The position numbers and the translations under genes are program-made. Positions 32,818 through 40,371 of a stretch of 64,000 nt of DNA are shown here, piece by piece. Source of the stretch: DAOULT01 sp964646625 (GTDB lineage: Bacteria > Chloroflexota > Anaerolineae > CAZYHC01); the NCBI GenBank assembly GCA_964646625.1, contig CAZYHC010000007.1, forward strand, positions 82,523-146,522, read 5' to 3'. The notes below the pieces were generated by a model. It was not told the DNA's origin. It made no database searches and saw only the letters and a program-made list of their open reading frames with translations. Each line of letters begins with the position of its first letter. Positions within the stretch are counted from its first letter, which is position 1.

Positions 32818-34266
32818 TTAATCCAGGAGTTTGGCGCTGAATCGTTCCAGCATCCGATCCAGCTCCTGCAAGATGTCTTCGGGCAACGGCTCGGGCTGGT
32901 GCGACGCCAGGATCCAATGCACCTTCTCTCTCATGCGGTCGTTCATGTCCTGCCCTCCAGACTGGAGCCAGCTATCGTAATTCTGGCGATCGATCAGCCT
33001 GGAGTGGTGGTGCGCGCGGAAATGGCGTAAAGTGTGCTCATCCTCCAGGAAGTGGCCGCCGGGGCCTGCTCTTTTTATTACCTCGTAAGCCAGCGTATCC
33101 TCGTTGACGGCCACTCCACCGGCGATGCGGCGGGTCATGGCAATGATCTCGTCGCACATCACCAGGGCTTCCAGCGAGACGGTCATGCCGGTGTCAACGA
33201 CCGCGATGTCGTGGATCAGGTTGGAGCCAGCGAGGGCGCTGGTCAGGATCGAGTTCGTGGCCTCAATGGCGGCTTGCGGATCCACCACCTTAGAATTGGA
33301 GCAGCCAGCGGTGCCATAGGATGGTACCTTGTAGTAGCGGCACATCTGGGTGATGCCTGCCATCATCAGGCTGAGTTCCGGCGCTCCGTAGGTGCACACC
33401 GTGGTGAGCATATCCATGGTGGTCAACACCCCCCCCATAATGATGGGCACGCCCGGGTTTTTTAGTTGGGCCAGGGTCAAACCTGCTAAATCCTCCGCCA
33501 GGGCCAGGACGATGGTGCCGGCCATCGTTGCGGGCGCGATCCCGCTGGACATGGGCATCGGATTGAAGATGATCGGGAGTCCGGCCTCGGCCATGACCAA
33601 TAGCTTGCCGATCACCTCGTCCCCGTAGCGCAGCGGCGAACTGGGATCGATGCCGGTGGTGAAGAAGGGGCGCTGCCGCAGCGCTTCCTTGCCCCCGGCG
33701 ATGACGGCTGCCATTTCCACCACGTCGGCCATGCCCTCTGCCGTGTAAGCGGACGAATAGAGCGGCTTCTGTTGATTGATGATCGCCTGGTAGAACTGGT
33801 ATCGGTCGGCGACAGGGATGGGCACGTCGCTGGGCACGCCCATGGGCATCGACCACTCCACGTGGGGCAGGTAGTCGCATATCCTGGCCGCGTTCGCTAT
33901 GCTCTCTCTGGTGCTCAACTTGCGCTCGCCAGTGTATGGATCGTAAAAGTAGGGGGCGGTGCCGTAGGTGCCGAAGTGCACCTCGTAGCCTTCGAGGAGC
34001 ATCGCCGGTTGGCCGTCTCGCGTGTAGAGCGTCACGCTGGCAGGGGTCTCTCTCAGCGCCTCCATCACCAGTTGCTCCGGGAGCCGGACGAGGGTATCCT
34101 GCACGGTGGCCCCTGCTTCTTTGAAGAGGGCTAACGCCTCTTCGTGCGGGAAATCGAGGCCGATCTCCCCTAGCACCTTCAACACTGTCCCGTGTATCTC
34201 TTCGATCCCTTTCTGGGTCAGCACCTCGAAAAGCGGCGCTGTAGGGCTTGTGGTACGTAATGGCAT
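32818..34266 (-). CDS. MttB-superfamily (trimethylamine methyltransferase-like) protein, non-pyrrolysine
   Basis: A 482-residue member of the MttB superfamily: GEIGLDFPHEEAL at the N-terminus, TYGTAPYFYDPYTGE, GIDPSSPLRYGDE, NPMPMSSGIAPATMAGTIV and the C-terminal LEDEHTLRHFRAHHHSRL...W. The reading frame is uninterrupted, with no in-frame amber codon, so it belongs with non-Pyl members such as glycine-betaine (MtgB), proline-betaine (MtpB) or carnitine (MtcB) methyltransferases, which demethylate quaternary amines to a corrinoid protein. No corrinoid protein or RamA-like activator gene is in this window. GGGAGG precedes the ATG. The substrate is inferred only as a betaine-like compound. Confidence 0.85.
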   Translation of the reverse strand: MPLRTTSPTAPLFEVLTQKGIEEIHGTVLKVLGEIGLDFPHEEALALFKEAGATVQDTLVRLPEQLVMEALRETPASVTLYTRDGQPAMLLEGYEVHFGTYGTAPYFYDPYTGERKLSTRESIANAARICDYLPHVEWSMPMGVPSDVPIPVADRYQFYQAIINQQKPLYSSAYTAEGMADVVEMAAVIAGGKEALRQRPFFTTGIDPSSPLRYGDEVIGKLLVMAEAGLPIIFNPMPMSSGIAPATMAGTIVLALAEDLAGLTLAQLKNPGVPIIMGGVLTTMDMLTTVCTYGAPELSLMMAGITQMCRYYKVPSYGTAGCSNSKVVDPQAAIEATNSILTSALAGSNLIHDIAVVDTGMTVSLEALVMCDEIIAMTRRIAGGVAVNEDTLAYEVIKRAGPGGHFLEDEHTLRHFRAHHHSRLIDRQNYDSWLQSGGQDMNDRMREKVHWILASHQPEPLPEDILQELDRMLERFSAKLLD

Positions 34267-34337
34267 CTTCTAACCTCCCTATGTATATCAGATTCGGGCC
34301 ACAGAGGACTCAGAGAAAGCTCAAGACCTCTGGCCCC

Positions 34338-35072
34338 CTAACCACCTGAGCTGCGTCGCCCCCAGGGGCAGACTGCCACACAGATCCCGCAAGGCCCTTC
34401 CTGGCCCGTGCGCTGGCGGGTCACCCGCTGGGAGGTCGCCCGGCACAGGTGCGGATCGAACAAGGACTCACGGGACACGCCCACCTCCCACGACTGCCCC
34501 TTGATCGCCGCTCCGGGGCAGGCGTCCACGCATTCTGTGCAATCCCCACATCGGCTCTGGGTAATCGGTTTGCCGGTCACGAACGGCATGTCGGTGAAGA
34601 CGGTAACCAGGCGAAGGCGCGGCCCGTGCTCTGGGGTGATCAGGAGGGCGGATTTGCCGATCCAGCCCAACCCGGCGCGGGTCGCTGCGGTCTTATGCTG
34701 GAACTGTACCCGAAGGTCACGTTGATACTCGGATTCCAACGCGGATCTGATAATGGTCGCCGGAAAGAACTGGGCCTGATAGCCCAGAGCGCGGATGCGC
34801 TCGCAGGTAGCGTCTGCGATCTGGTTCAAGCGGACGTTGACCCGTTCGTATTCGAGCGCGTACTCGGCTGTGGGTCCTGCGCGCACGGCCTCGATAACGT
34901 CGGGCGTGAGCTGGACGGCCATAGAGAGCGCTCGTGTCAGGTCCGGGTAAGGTAAGGAAGCCACCGGACTCACGTCCGCCAATCCCACCAGGGAAGCGCC
35001 CAGGCTCAGGACCTCACCTGGCAATGACTGGCTGTCTGCGATCTGAGACCCATCTACCTCCTCGAACGTCAT
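34338..35072 (-). CDS. QueG-like 4Fe-4S protein
   Basis: A 244-residue protein with two ferredoxin-type cluster motifs near the C-terminus (CGDCTECVDACPGA; CRATSQ...CGICVAVCPWG), preceded by a QueG-like corrinoid-binding-type N-terminal domain (RAGLGWIGKSALLITPEHGPRLRLVTV). The start is the ATG at 35070-35072, which overlaps the MFS stop codon (ATGA) and has AGGAG upstream; the longer open frame to 35348 is antisense-like coding and is rejected. It lies directly upstream of the MttB-like gene. A redox role linked to corrinoid reactivation is a speculation from this position. Confidence 0.75.
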   Translation of the reverse strand: MTFEEVDGSQIADSQSLPGEVLSLGASLVGLADVSPVASLPYPDLTRALSMAVQLTPDVIEAVRAGPTAEYALEYERVNVRLNQIADATCERIRALGYQAQFFPATIIRSALESEYQRDLRVQFQHKTAATRAGLGWIGKSALLITPEHGPRLRLVTVFTDMPFVTGKPITQSRCGDCTECVDACPGAAIKGQSWEVGVSRESLFDPHLCRATSQRVTRQRTGQEGPCGICVAVCPWGRRSSGG

Positions 35073-36292
35073 CGAAAGTTGTTCTCCTGACATTTTTTGA
35101 TCAATACAAGAAGCGCGAACCCCGCCAGCGCGCAGACGGCACCTAACTGCCAGGCAAGGCGGTACGAACCGCTCCAGTCCACCAGATAACCCAGCAGGGG
35201 AGGCCCCCCGGTAATTACCACGTAGCCCAGGCCCAACCCCATCCCCAACGCCGTGCCGGCCATATCCGGGCCCGCCAGTTCGGTAACACAATTCAGAAAG
35301 GTGGGCGCCCAACTCAGGCCGGACAACCCAAAACCGACGGCCAGACACATCACCATCCAGGCCGGGGTGCGGATGGAGAGCGTGCTGATTAGAAAAGTAA
35401 CCGCCGCAGTCAACAGGGCCACGATCTCTAATGTAATGCGCCGGTTTCCGCCCAGGATGCTGTCGCTAACTACGCCCCAGGCGATCCGGCCGAGCCATCC
35501 ACTCCCCTGCGCCAGGGACAGGCACCAACCGGCCCCCACCGGGGTAAAGGAGAGCTTTTCGGTCAGGTAGAGTACAAAGTAGGCCACGAACCCAAACTGG
35601 GCGATCAGAAGACAGAGTTGTGAGCCCATCACCAGAAAGATATCCTTACGCCATACGTGGGCGCGCAGCGTATGTTTCAAGCCGGGTTTCGAACTATGCG
35701 GCCGGGGCTGGGGCACGCAGCATCGCAGGAGCCAGGCTGTGATCAGCCCCCAGACCACGATGACCAGCCCGGTGACCATCAAGGCCAGCCGCCAGGTAGT
35801 GGTCAGAGCAATAGTGGGCAGGATCGCAGCCGACAAGGCCGCTCCCAGCGGCACCCCTGAGTGTTTGATGCCCATAGCCGTCCCCCTGCTGGCTGGAGGG
35901 GTCCAGAGACTCACGGCCGCTGTCAGAGCAGGGTTAGCTAATCCCTGGCCTGTCCCGGCCAGGGCGATCAGCGCCAACATGGTGGGGAAAGATTGCACCA
36001 GCGAGGTGGCAACCATGAGCGTCCCCAGTACCAACATCCCCCCCATTATGAATAGATGAGGGCCGTATCGATCCACCATGCGTCCGACGGGGAACGATAC
36101 AAGCCCTGAACCCAGGAACAGGGCCGCCACAAGGACACCAACCTGCGCCCGTGTCAGGGCCAGGTCTGCCTGGATGAAGGGAGTCAATGGAGAGACACCA
36201 AACACGACCACAGAAACGCTGATCTGGGCCAGGGTCAGGATGCCAATGACCTGGTAGTTCTGCTTGAGTTCGACCGCAAGTTTGCTCATCAT
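35069..36292 (-). CDS. major facilitator superfamily transporter
   Basis: A 407-residue 12-helix MFS protein. The loop 2-3 motif is FPVGRMVDRYGPH (variant of GxxxDRxGxR), and GTGQGLANPALTAAVSLW and RGTAMGIKHSGVPLGAAL resemble NarK/cyanate-type (nitrate, carboxylate) carriers. A start at either ATG 36292 or 36289 lacks a clear ribosome binding site. It is coupled by ATGA overlap to the QueG-like gene. It probably imports or exports a cluster substrate or product; the nature is unknown. Confidence 0.85.
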   Translation of the reverse strand: MMSKLAVELKQNYQVIGILTLAQISVSVVVFGVSPLTPFIQADLALTRAQVGVLVAALFLGSGLVSFPVGRMVDRYGPHLFIMGGMLVLGTLMVATSLVQSFPTMLALIALAGTGQGLANPALTAAVSLWTPPASRGTAMGIKHSGVPLGAALSAAILPTIALTTTWRLALMVTGLVIVVWGLITAWLLRCCVPQPRPHSSKPGLKHTLRAHVWRKDIFLVMGSQLCLLIAQFGFVAYFVLYLTEKLSFTPVGAGWCLSLAQGSGWLGRIAWGVVSDSILGGNRRITLEIVALLTAAVTFLISTLSIRTPAWMVMCLAVGFGLSGLSWAPTFLNCVTELAGPDMAGTALGMGLGLGYVVITGGPPLLGYLVDWSGSYRLAWQLGAVCALAGFALLVLIKKCQENNFR

Positions 36293-36319
36293 GTTTGGAG
36301 TCTTATAGCTTGTTTACTT

Positions 36320-36351
36320 GAAAATCGAGCGCCAGATGTGCCCCTTTCACC
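36320..36351. repeat. 32-bp repeat, copy 1 of a perfect inverted pair
   Basis: The 32 bases at 36320-36351 are the exact reverse complement of 38275-38306 (core AGGGGCACATCTGGCGCTCG on the opposite strand). The pair flanks the substrate-binding-protein gene 36439-38031, separated by about 1.9 kb. Copy 1 lies upstream of the MFS gene. Confidence 0.95.
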
Positions 36352-36385
36352 CGATAAAATCACCACCACAGGACAGCAAGAGGAG

Positions 36386-36419
36386 GGGGGCCTTCACCCT
36401 GGATTGCGGGAAGGCCCCC
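36386..36419 (-). terminator. hairpin after the substrate-binding-protein gene
   Basis: 10-bp arms GGGGGCCTTC / GAAGGCCCCC with a 14-nt loop lie about 20 bp past the stop at 36439. The trailing minus-strand sequence (CCTCCTCTTG) is pyrimidine-rich but not a T-tract, so partial termination or mRNA 3'-end protection is likely. Confidence 0.6.
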
Positions 36420-36438
36420 AACCTCACAGTGGAGTGGG

Positions 36439-38031
36439 TTATTCCACCAGCTTGGCCTCATAGTCTGCCGTCTTCATGAACAACATATTGCCGAGCCAGG
36501 GATCCCAGTCGAGGTTATTGCTCACGGCGAAGAGGGTGTCAGGCTGCCAGCTTTTCAGGAAGGGCACAACCTCATAGACCTTCACCTGGACGGCCTTCCA
36601 GGCTTCAGCCCGCTCTCCCGGATCCATGGTTGTCCTGGCCTTATCCATCAAAGCGTCCAACTCCGGGTCGTTGAAGATGGACAGACCTGACTCGGTGTAG
36701 CAGGCGTTAACCAGCAGACTGGCATCAAGCAGGCCCGCACCTCCCCAGGCCACGATGTAGGCGGGTAACCACTCCTGGTCTCTCCACTTGGTGGCGTATA
36801 TGCTCTGTTCGTGAACCTCCACCGTGGTCTTGATCCCCACCTCACCCAGGTAGGAAGCGACTGCCTGGGCGATCTCCACGTCGTTCGGGTAACGGTGATC
36901 CGGACAGTGAAGGGTCATCTCAAAGCCGTCAGGATAGCCCGCTTCGGCCAGCAGTTCCTTGGCCTTTGCGGGGTCGTAGGGGTACCAATTGTCCCCACCC
37001 GTCTCGGGATTGTATCCAGGGGCTTCCGGCACCACCGGATAGCCGGCAATCCGACCGTAGCCCATCAAGATGGTGTCGATGATAGTCTGCATGTCTACCG
37101 CGTAGTTCATGGCCTGACGCACCCTGACGTCTTGCCAGGGGCCATCAAGCCACTTGCCACGAGGCGATTCCGAGGTGAGGTTGGAGAGCTTGATGTTGAC
37201 GATCCATGAGCCTGCGGGAGCACTCTTCACTGTGGCGACGCCACTGCCTTCGATTTTGGCCACATCCTCGGCCGTGATGCCCGCCACCAGATGGGCCTCG
37301 CCAGCCATGATGGCCGCCACCCGCGTGGCAGGCTCGACCACCGGCCTTATCATCAGGGTCTTGATGGCAGGAGGACCCTGGAAGTAGTCCTCGTTGGCCT
37401 CAAGCTTGACGTACTCGTCCGGCACCCACTCCACGAACTTGAATGGCCCAGTGCCCACTGGATTTGTGGCGAAGTAATCGTCACCTTTCTCTTGAATGTA
37501 CTGGGGCGGCACCATAGCCACCGTGCCACACATGGCAGGGCACATCCATACGGGCAGCAGCGGGAAAGGCTCCGAGGTCACGATGTTAACGGTGTAGTCG
37601 TCGATGATGTCCACGTGATCGATGAGCTTCACGTTGGCTCGGCCAGGCGCCCCCTGGTCTGGGTTAAGGAAACGCTCTATGCTGAATTTCACCGCCTCGG
37701 CATTGAAGGGCTCACCGTTGTGAAAGCTCACTCCCTGGCGCAGCTTGAATTGCCACGTGGTGGGGTCTAGCACCTCATAGGACTCCGCCAGGTTACCCAC
37801 TACCTCCATAGTCTCCCGGTCACGCCTTAACAGCGTGTCGAAGAGTTGGCGGTCGATCTCATGGGCATTCAAATCGCAGTGCATGTGCCAATCAAGGGTG
37901 CTTGGCTCCCCCTGTTGGAGCACAATCACCTCTGCTTCCTGGGCCACTACAGATGGCGGCACCGCAAAAGCAGACAGCATCAAGGCCAGCGCTGCCACCA
38001 GACCGACTACAGTCAGAATTTTGTTACGCAT
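36439..38031 (-). CDS. ABC transporter substrate-binding protein, family 5 (peptide/opine/nickel type), system 2
   Basis: A 530-residue exported solute-binding protein: signal peptide (1-30, cleavage near SVVAQ), then EPSTLDWHMHCDLNAHEIDRQLFDTL and the conserved LRQGVSFHNGEPFNAEAVKFSIER of SBP_bac_5, then NPVGTGPFKFVEW. No lipobox Cys is present. It feeds the DppB/DppC pair encoded just upstream (39291-40208, 38338-39276), although 306 bp separate it from dppC. It is flanked by the 32-bp inverted repeat. It is one of two intact SBP-permease sets in the cluster; ATPase genes are absent, so shared ATPases from elsewhere must be used. Confidence 0.9.
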   Translation of the reverse strand: MRNKILTVVGLVAALALMLSAFAVPPSVVAQEAEVIVLQQGEPSTLDWHMHCDLNAHEIDRQLFDTLLRRDRETMEVVGNLAESYEVLDPTTWQFKLRQGVSFHNGEPFNAEAVKFSIERFLNPDQGAPGRANVKLIDHVDIIDDYTVNIVTSEPFPLLPVWMCPAMCGTVAMVPPQYIQEKGDDYFATNPVGTGPFKFVEWVPDEYVKLEANEDYFQGPPAIKTLMIRPVVEPATRVAAIMAGEAHLVAGITAEDVAKIEGSGVATVKSAPAGSWIVNIKLSNLTSESPRGKWLDGPWQDVRVRQAMNYAVDMQTIIDTILMGYGRIAGYPVVPEAPGYNPETGGDNWYPYDPAKAKELLAEAGYPDGFEMTLHCPDHRYPNDVEIAQAVASYLGEVGIKTTVEVHEQSIYATKWRDQEWLPAYIVAWGGAGLLDASLLVNACYTESGLSIFNDPELDALMDKARTTMDPGERAEAWKAVQVKVYEVVPFLKSWQPDTLFAVSNNLDWDPWLGNMLFMKTADYEAKLVE

Positions 38032-38337
38032 TCCTTTACCTCCCTTAAGTTTCGATACCTTGCTACAGGTATCATTAATGCGGCATTTGGCTCATCCCTT
38101 GAACGCTTACAACGGCTATGGAGGAGCGGGTTGGGCCTCATTCAGCCGGCACGTCAGAATAGGGCGGGGGACTCAACCCCAAAGGCTGCCCGCAGGAGCT
38201 TAACAGCCAGGTTCAGATGAGAGCGATCACCTCCTCTCTTCGGATGGCGTATTGGTGGCTCACGTGACTTCTGAGGTGAAAGGGGCACATCTGGCGCTCG
38301 ATTTTCCATTGCCCCTCTAATCCCATAAGCCTTGACC
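38032..38337. other. spacer between dppC and the SBP gene
   Basis: No gene supported. It holds copy 2 of the 32-bp inverted repeat (38275-38306), a 7-bp hairpin GATACCT-N6-AGGTATC at 38054-38073 just before the SBP ribosome binding site (GGGAGGTAAAGGA), and an open frame of about 60 codons on the minus strand with no ribosome binding site or recognisable product. No convincing promoter was found. Confidence 0.5.
38275..38306. repeat. 32-bp repeat, copy 2 of a perfect inverted pair
   Basis: An exact inverted copy of 36320-36351, located in the leader between dppC and the SBP gene. Confidence 0.95.
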
Positions 38338-39276
38338 TTACTTCCTCCCTCTTCCTGCCTGAAGGTATGGATCGAGAACGTCTCTAAGACAATCGCCCAA
38401 CAGGTTTGTGGCCAGAACCGTAATGAAGATAGCCAGCCCTGGGAATACTGCCAGCCACCAGGAAGTATCCACGAAACGTCGCCCATCGGCCAACATCCTG
38501 CCCCAGGAAGGGATCTCCAGAGGCACCCCCATGCCCAGAAAGCTCAGCCCGGCCTCCATGATGATAGCATTGGCCAGACCGAAGGTGGCTATCACTATTA
38601 TCGAGGGGGCGATGTTAGGCAGGATGTGCCTCGACATTATCCGCATGCCAGAGGCGCCTACCGATCTGGCCGCCTCTACGTATGCTTTCTCGCGCACGGC
38701 CAGGGTTTCGCCCCTGACCATGCGGGCGTAAGGTACCCAGTTGGCAATCCCTATCACCAATATGACGTTCCTGACACTGGTGCCTAAGGCCCCGATTATG
38801 GCGATAGCCATAAGAATGAAAGGAAACGCCAGTTGCACGTCAACGCAACGCATCAATATGTTATCAACGGCGCCCCCGTGATATCCAGCCAGCGAACCCC
38901 ACACCGTGCCCACAATGCCGGCAACCAGAACCACCATCACTCCTATGATCACCGACGTCCTGGCCCCATGAATGATCCGACTCAGTATATCTCGCCCCAA
39001 CTGATCCGTACCTAAAATGTATAGCTGGGATTCCCCGGAAAAAGGAGGGAGTAGTCGATCTCTCAAGAACTGTTCCTCAGGCTCATAAGGAGCTAACAAA
39101 TCCGGGACCACCGCGCACGTCACTATAATTAGCCACACCAACAGTCCCAGGACGGCACGGCGATGGCACAGGATGGAAGTCAGAATGGATGGTATAGCCT
39201 TTAAACTCCTCCAGAGTAGTTGGAGGAGTGTGCTCAACTGTCCGGTTGCTGTTGAAGAGGCGATTTCCACTTGCAT
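38338..39276 (-). CDS. DppC/OppC-type ABC permease, system 2
   Basis: A 312-residue permease with six predicted helices. It carries an N-terminal OppC_N region, DLLAPYEPEEQFLRDRLLPP, the GTDQLGRDILSRIIHGARTSV motif universal in DppC proteins, the EAA-like loop EAARSVGASGMRIMSRHILPN, and the end FPGLAIFITVLATNLLGDCLRDVLDP. It partners with the DppB-type gene 14 bp upstream and the downstream SBP. Confidence 0.92.
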   Translation of the reverse strand: MQVEIASSTATGQLSTLLQLLWRSLKAIPSILTSILCHRRAVLGLLVWLIIVTCAVVPDLLAPYEPEEQFLRDRLLPPFSGESQLYILGTDQLGRDILSRIIHGARTSVIIGVMVVLVAGIVGTVWGSLAGYHGGAVDNILMRCVDVQLAFPFILMAIAIIGALGTSVRNVILVIGIANWVPYARMVRGETLAVREKAYVEAARSVGASGMRIMSRHILPNIAPSIIVIATFGLANAIIMEAGLSFLGMGVPLEIPSWGRMLADGRRFVDTSWWLAVFPGLAIFITVLATNLLGDCLRDVLDPYLQAGRGRK

Positions 39277-39290
39277 CCTTCACCTTTTAG

Positions 39291-40208
39291 CTACTTAAGT
39301 CGAATCCGAGGATCAAGGATAACGTAGAGTATGTCCACCACAAGATTCAAGCCTACCAACATGATAGCCACGACACACACCACGGCCTGAATTAAGGGAA
39401 CGTCCTTATTTATAACCGCCTGCACGGACAGGAGCCCTATTCCCGGATAGGCGAAGACCGCTTCCGTGATTATGGCCCCCCCCAACAGGTTGCCCATATC
39501 CAGGCCTATGGCCGTTATTATGGGGATGGCCGCGTTCCTCAGGGCATGCCTGATGATGATCGTCCATTCTCGCAGGCCCTTGGCCCGGGCGGTCCTCAGG
39601 TAGTCTTTCATCAACACTTCCAGCATACTCGACCGCGTCAGGCGGGCGGTGCGAGAGGTGGCCCAGGCGCCAAGAGTCACCGTAGGCAACACCAGCGACT
39701 TCCACCCCACTTTGCCATAGCAAGGCAGAAGGCGCAGATATACTGAAAACACCACGATGAGCATTATCCCCAGCCAGAAAGTGGGGATACATTGCCCTGA
39801 GAGAGCCGCCACCATGGAAATAGTATCCAGCAGAGAATCTTTTTTAATAGCCGAGAGGACCCCCAGGGGAATAGCAATTATGGCGGCCAGTAACATCGAG
39901 AGAAGGGTCAGTTGAAGGGTGGCCGGTAGCTTTTCCAAAACCAGCGGCAGGGTGGGGCTGCGGCGGCGCAGTGAGATCCCAAAGTCGCCGCGCACCGCCT
40001 TGGTGAGAAAGCTCCAGAACTGTTCGTACAAAGGACGATCGAACCCTAAAGCGTGTCTAAGAATGAGGTAATCCTCTTCGGTCCCCTCCGGCGGCAGGTA
40101 CAGCGCGGTGGGATCCCCCGTTAAGTGCACGGTGAGAAAAGAAAGAATGGACACGGCCAGAAGCACCAGAACCGCCCATAGAAGCCGCCTGACAATATAC
40201 CCTCCCAT
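39291..40208 (-). CDS. DppB/OppB-type ABC permease, system 2
   Basis: A 305-residue permease: GGYIVRRLLWAVLVLLAVSILSF start, TGDPTALYLPP, DRPLYEQFWSFLTKAVRGDFGISL, the EAA loop RTARAKGLREWTIIIRHALRNAAIP and ITEAVFAYPGIGLLSVQAV, ending DILYVILDPRIRLK. GAGGAGG precedes the ATG. It is the first gene of the system-2 transporter, after a hairpin and an SBP gene remnant. Confidence 0.92.
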   Translation of the reverse strand: MGGYIVRRLLWAVLVLLAVSILSFLTVHLTGDPTALYLPPEGTEEDYLILRHALGFDRPLYEQFWSFLTKAVRGDFGISLRRRSPTLPLVLEKLPATLQLTLLSMLLAAIIAIPLGVLSAIKKDSLLDTISMVAALSGQCIPTFWLGIMLIVVFSVYLRLLPCYGKVGWKSLVLPTVTLGAWATSRTARLTRSSMLEVLMKDYLRTARAKGLREWTIIIRHALRNAAIPIITAIGLDMGNLLGGAIITEAVFAYPGIGLLSVQAVINKDVPLIQAVVCVVAIMLVGLNLVVDILYVILDPRIRLK

Positions 40209-40267
40209 CGAGCCTCCTCAGCTCAAACATCCAACCCGCCGCAAGGTTCCATCCTCAAAAGAGGTAG

Positions 40268-40293
40268 CGGGGAGAGGGGGGCCTCCCCCCGCT
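40268..40293 (-). terminator. GC-rich hairpin after the system-1 SBP gene remnant
   Basis: GCGGGGAGAGGGGGG / CCTCCCCCCGC forms a strong imperfect hairpin just beyond the stop of the SBP remnant. No T-tract follows on the minus strand (CTACCTCTTTTGAGG has a short TTTT), so it may act as a weak terminator or as a 3' stabiliser between transporter systems 1 and 2. Confidence 0.5.
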
Positions 40294-40370
40294 TACTCCT
40301 CTTTCCGAGCACTTTGGAAGAAAGACCGCTATAGCTTCGAGCCCGGAGCGAATCCTTTGACCTCTCTTCG
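40293..40370 (-). pseudogene. duplicated 3' end of the SBP gene (25-codon remnant)
   Basis: Translated on the minus strand this reads EVKGFAPGSKL-stop-RSFFQSARKEE-stop, matching the end of the intact SBP next to it (EVKDLDPGPKLWWPFFQDVKIEK-stop). At DNA level 40292-40370 aligns with 40371-40449 with a period of 79 bp. A TAG now replaces a Trp codon. It abuts the intact stop codon exactly, so it is a tandem duplication of the gene end, or the residue of a deleted second SBP copy. Confidence 0.85.
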
Positions 40371-40371
40371 C

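Noticed and set aside
32818..34266. Pyrrolysine-dependent trimethylamine methyltransferase
   Set aside because: The frame has full length without an in-frame TAG, so it is a non-Pyl MttB-superfamily member.
34338..35348. A 336-residue version of the QueG-like protein
   Set aside because: The extra N-terminal 92 residues overlap the MFS gene in another frame and lack domain similarity; the ATGA overlap at 35069-35072 gives the natural start.
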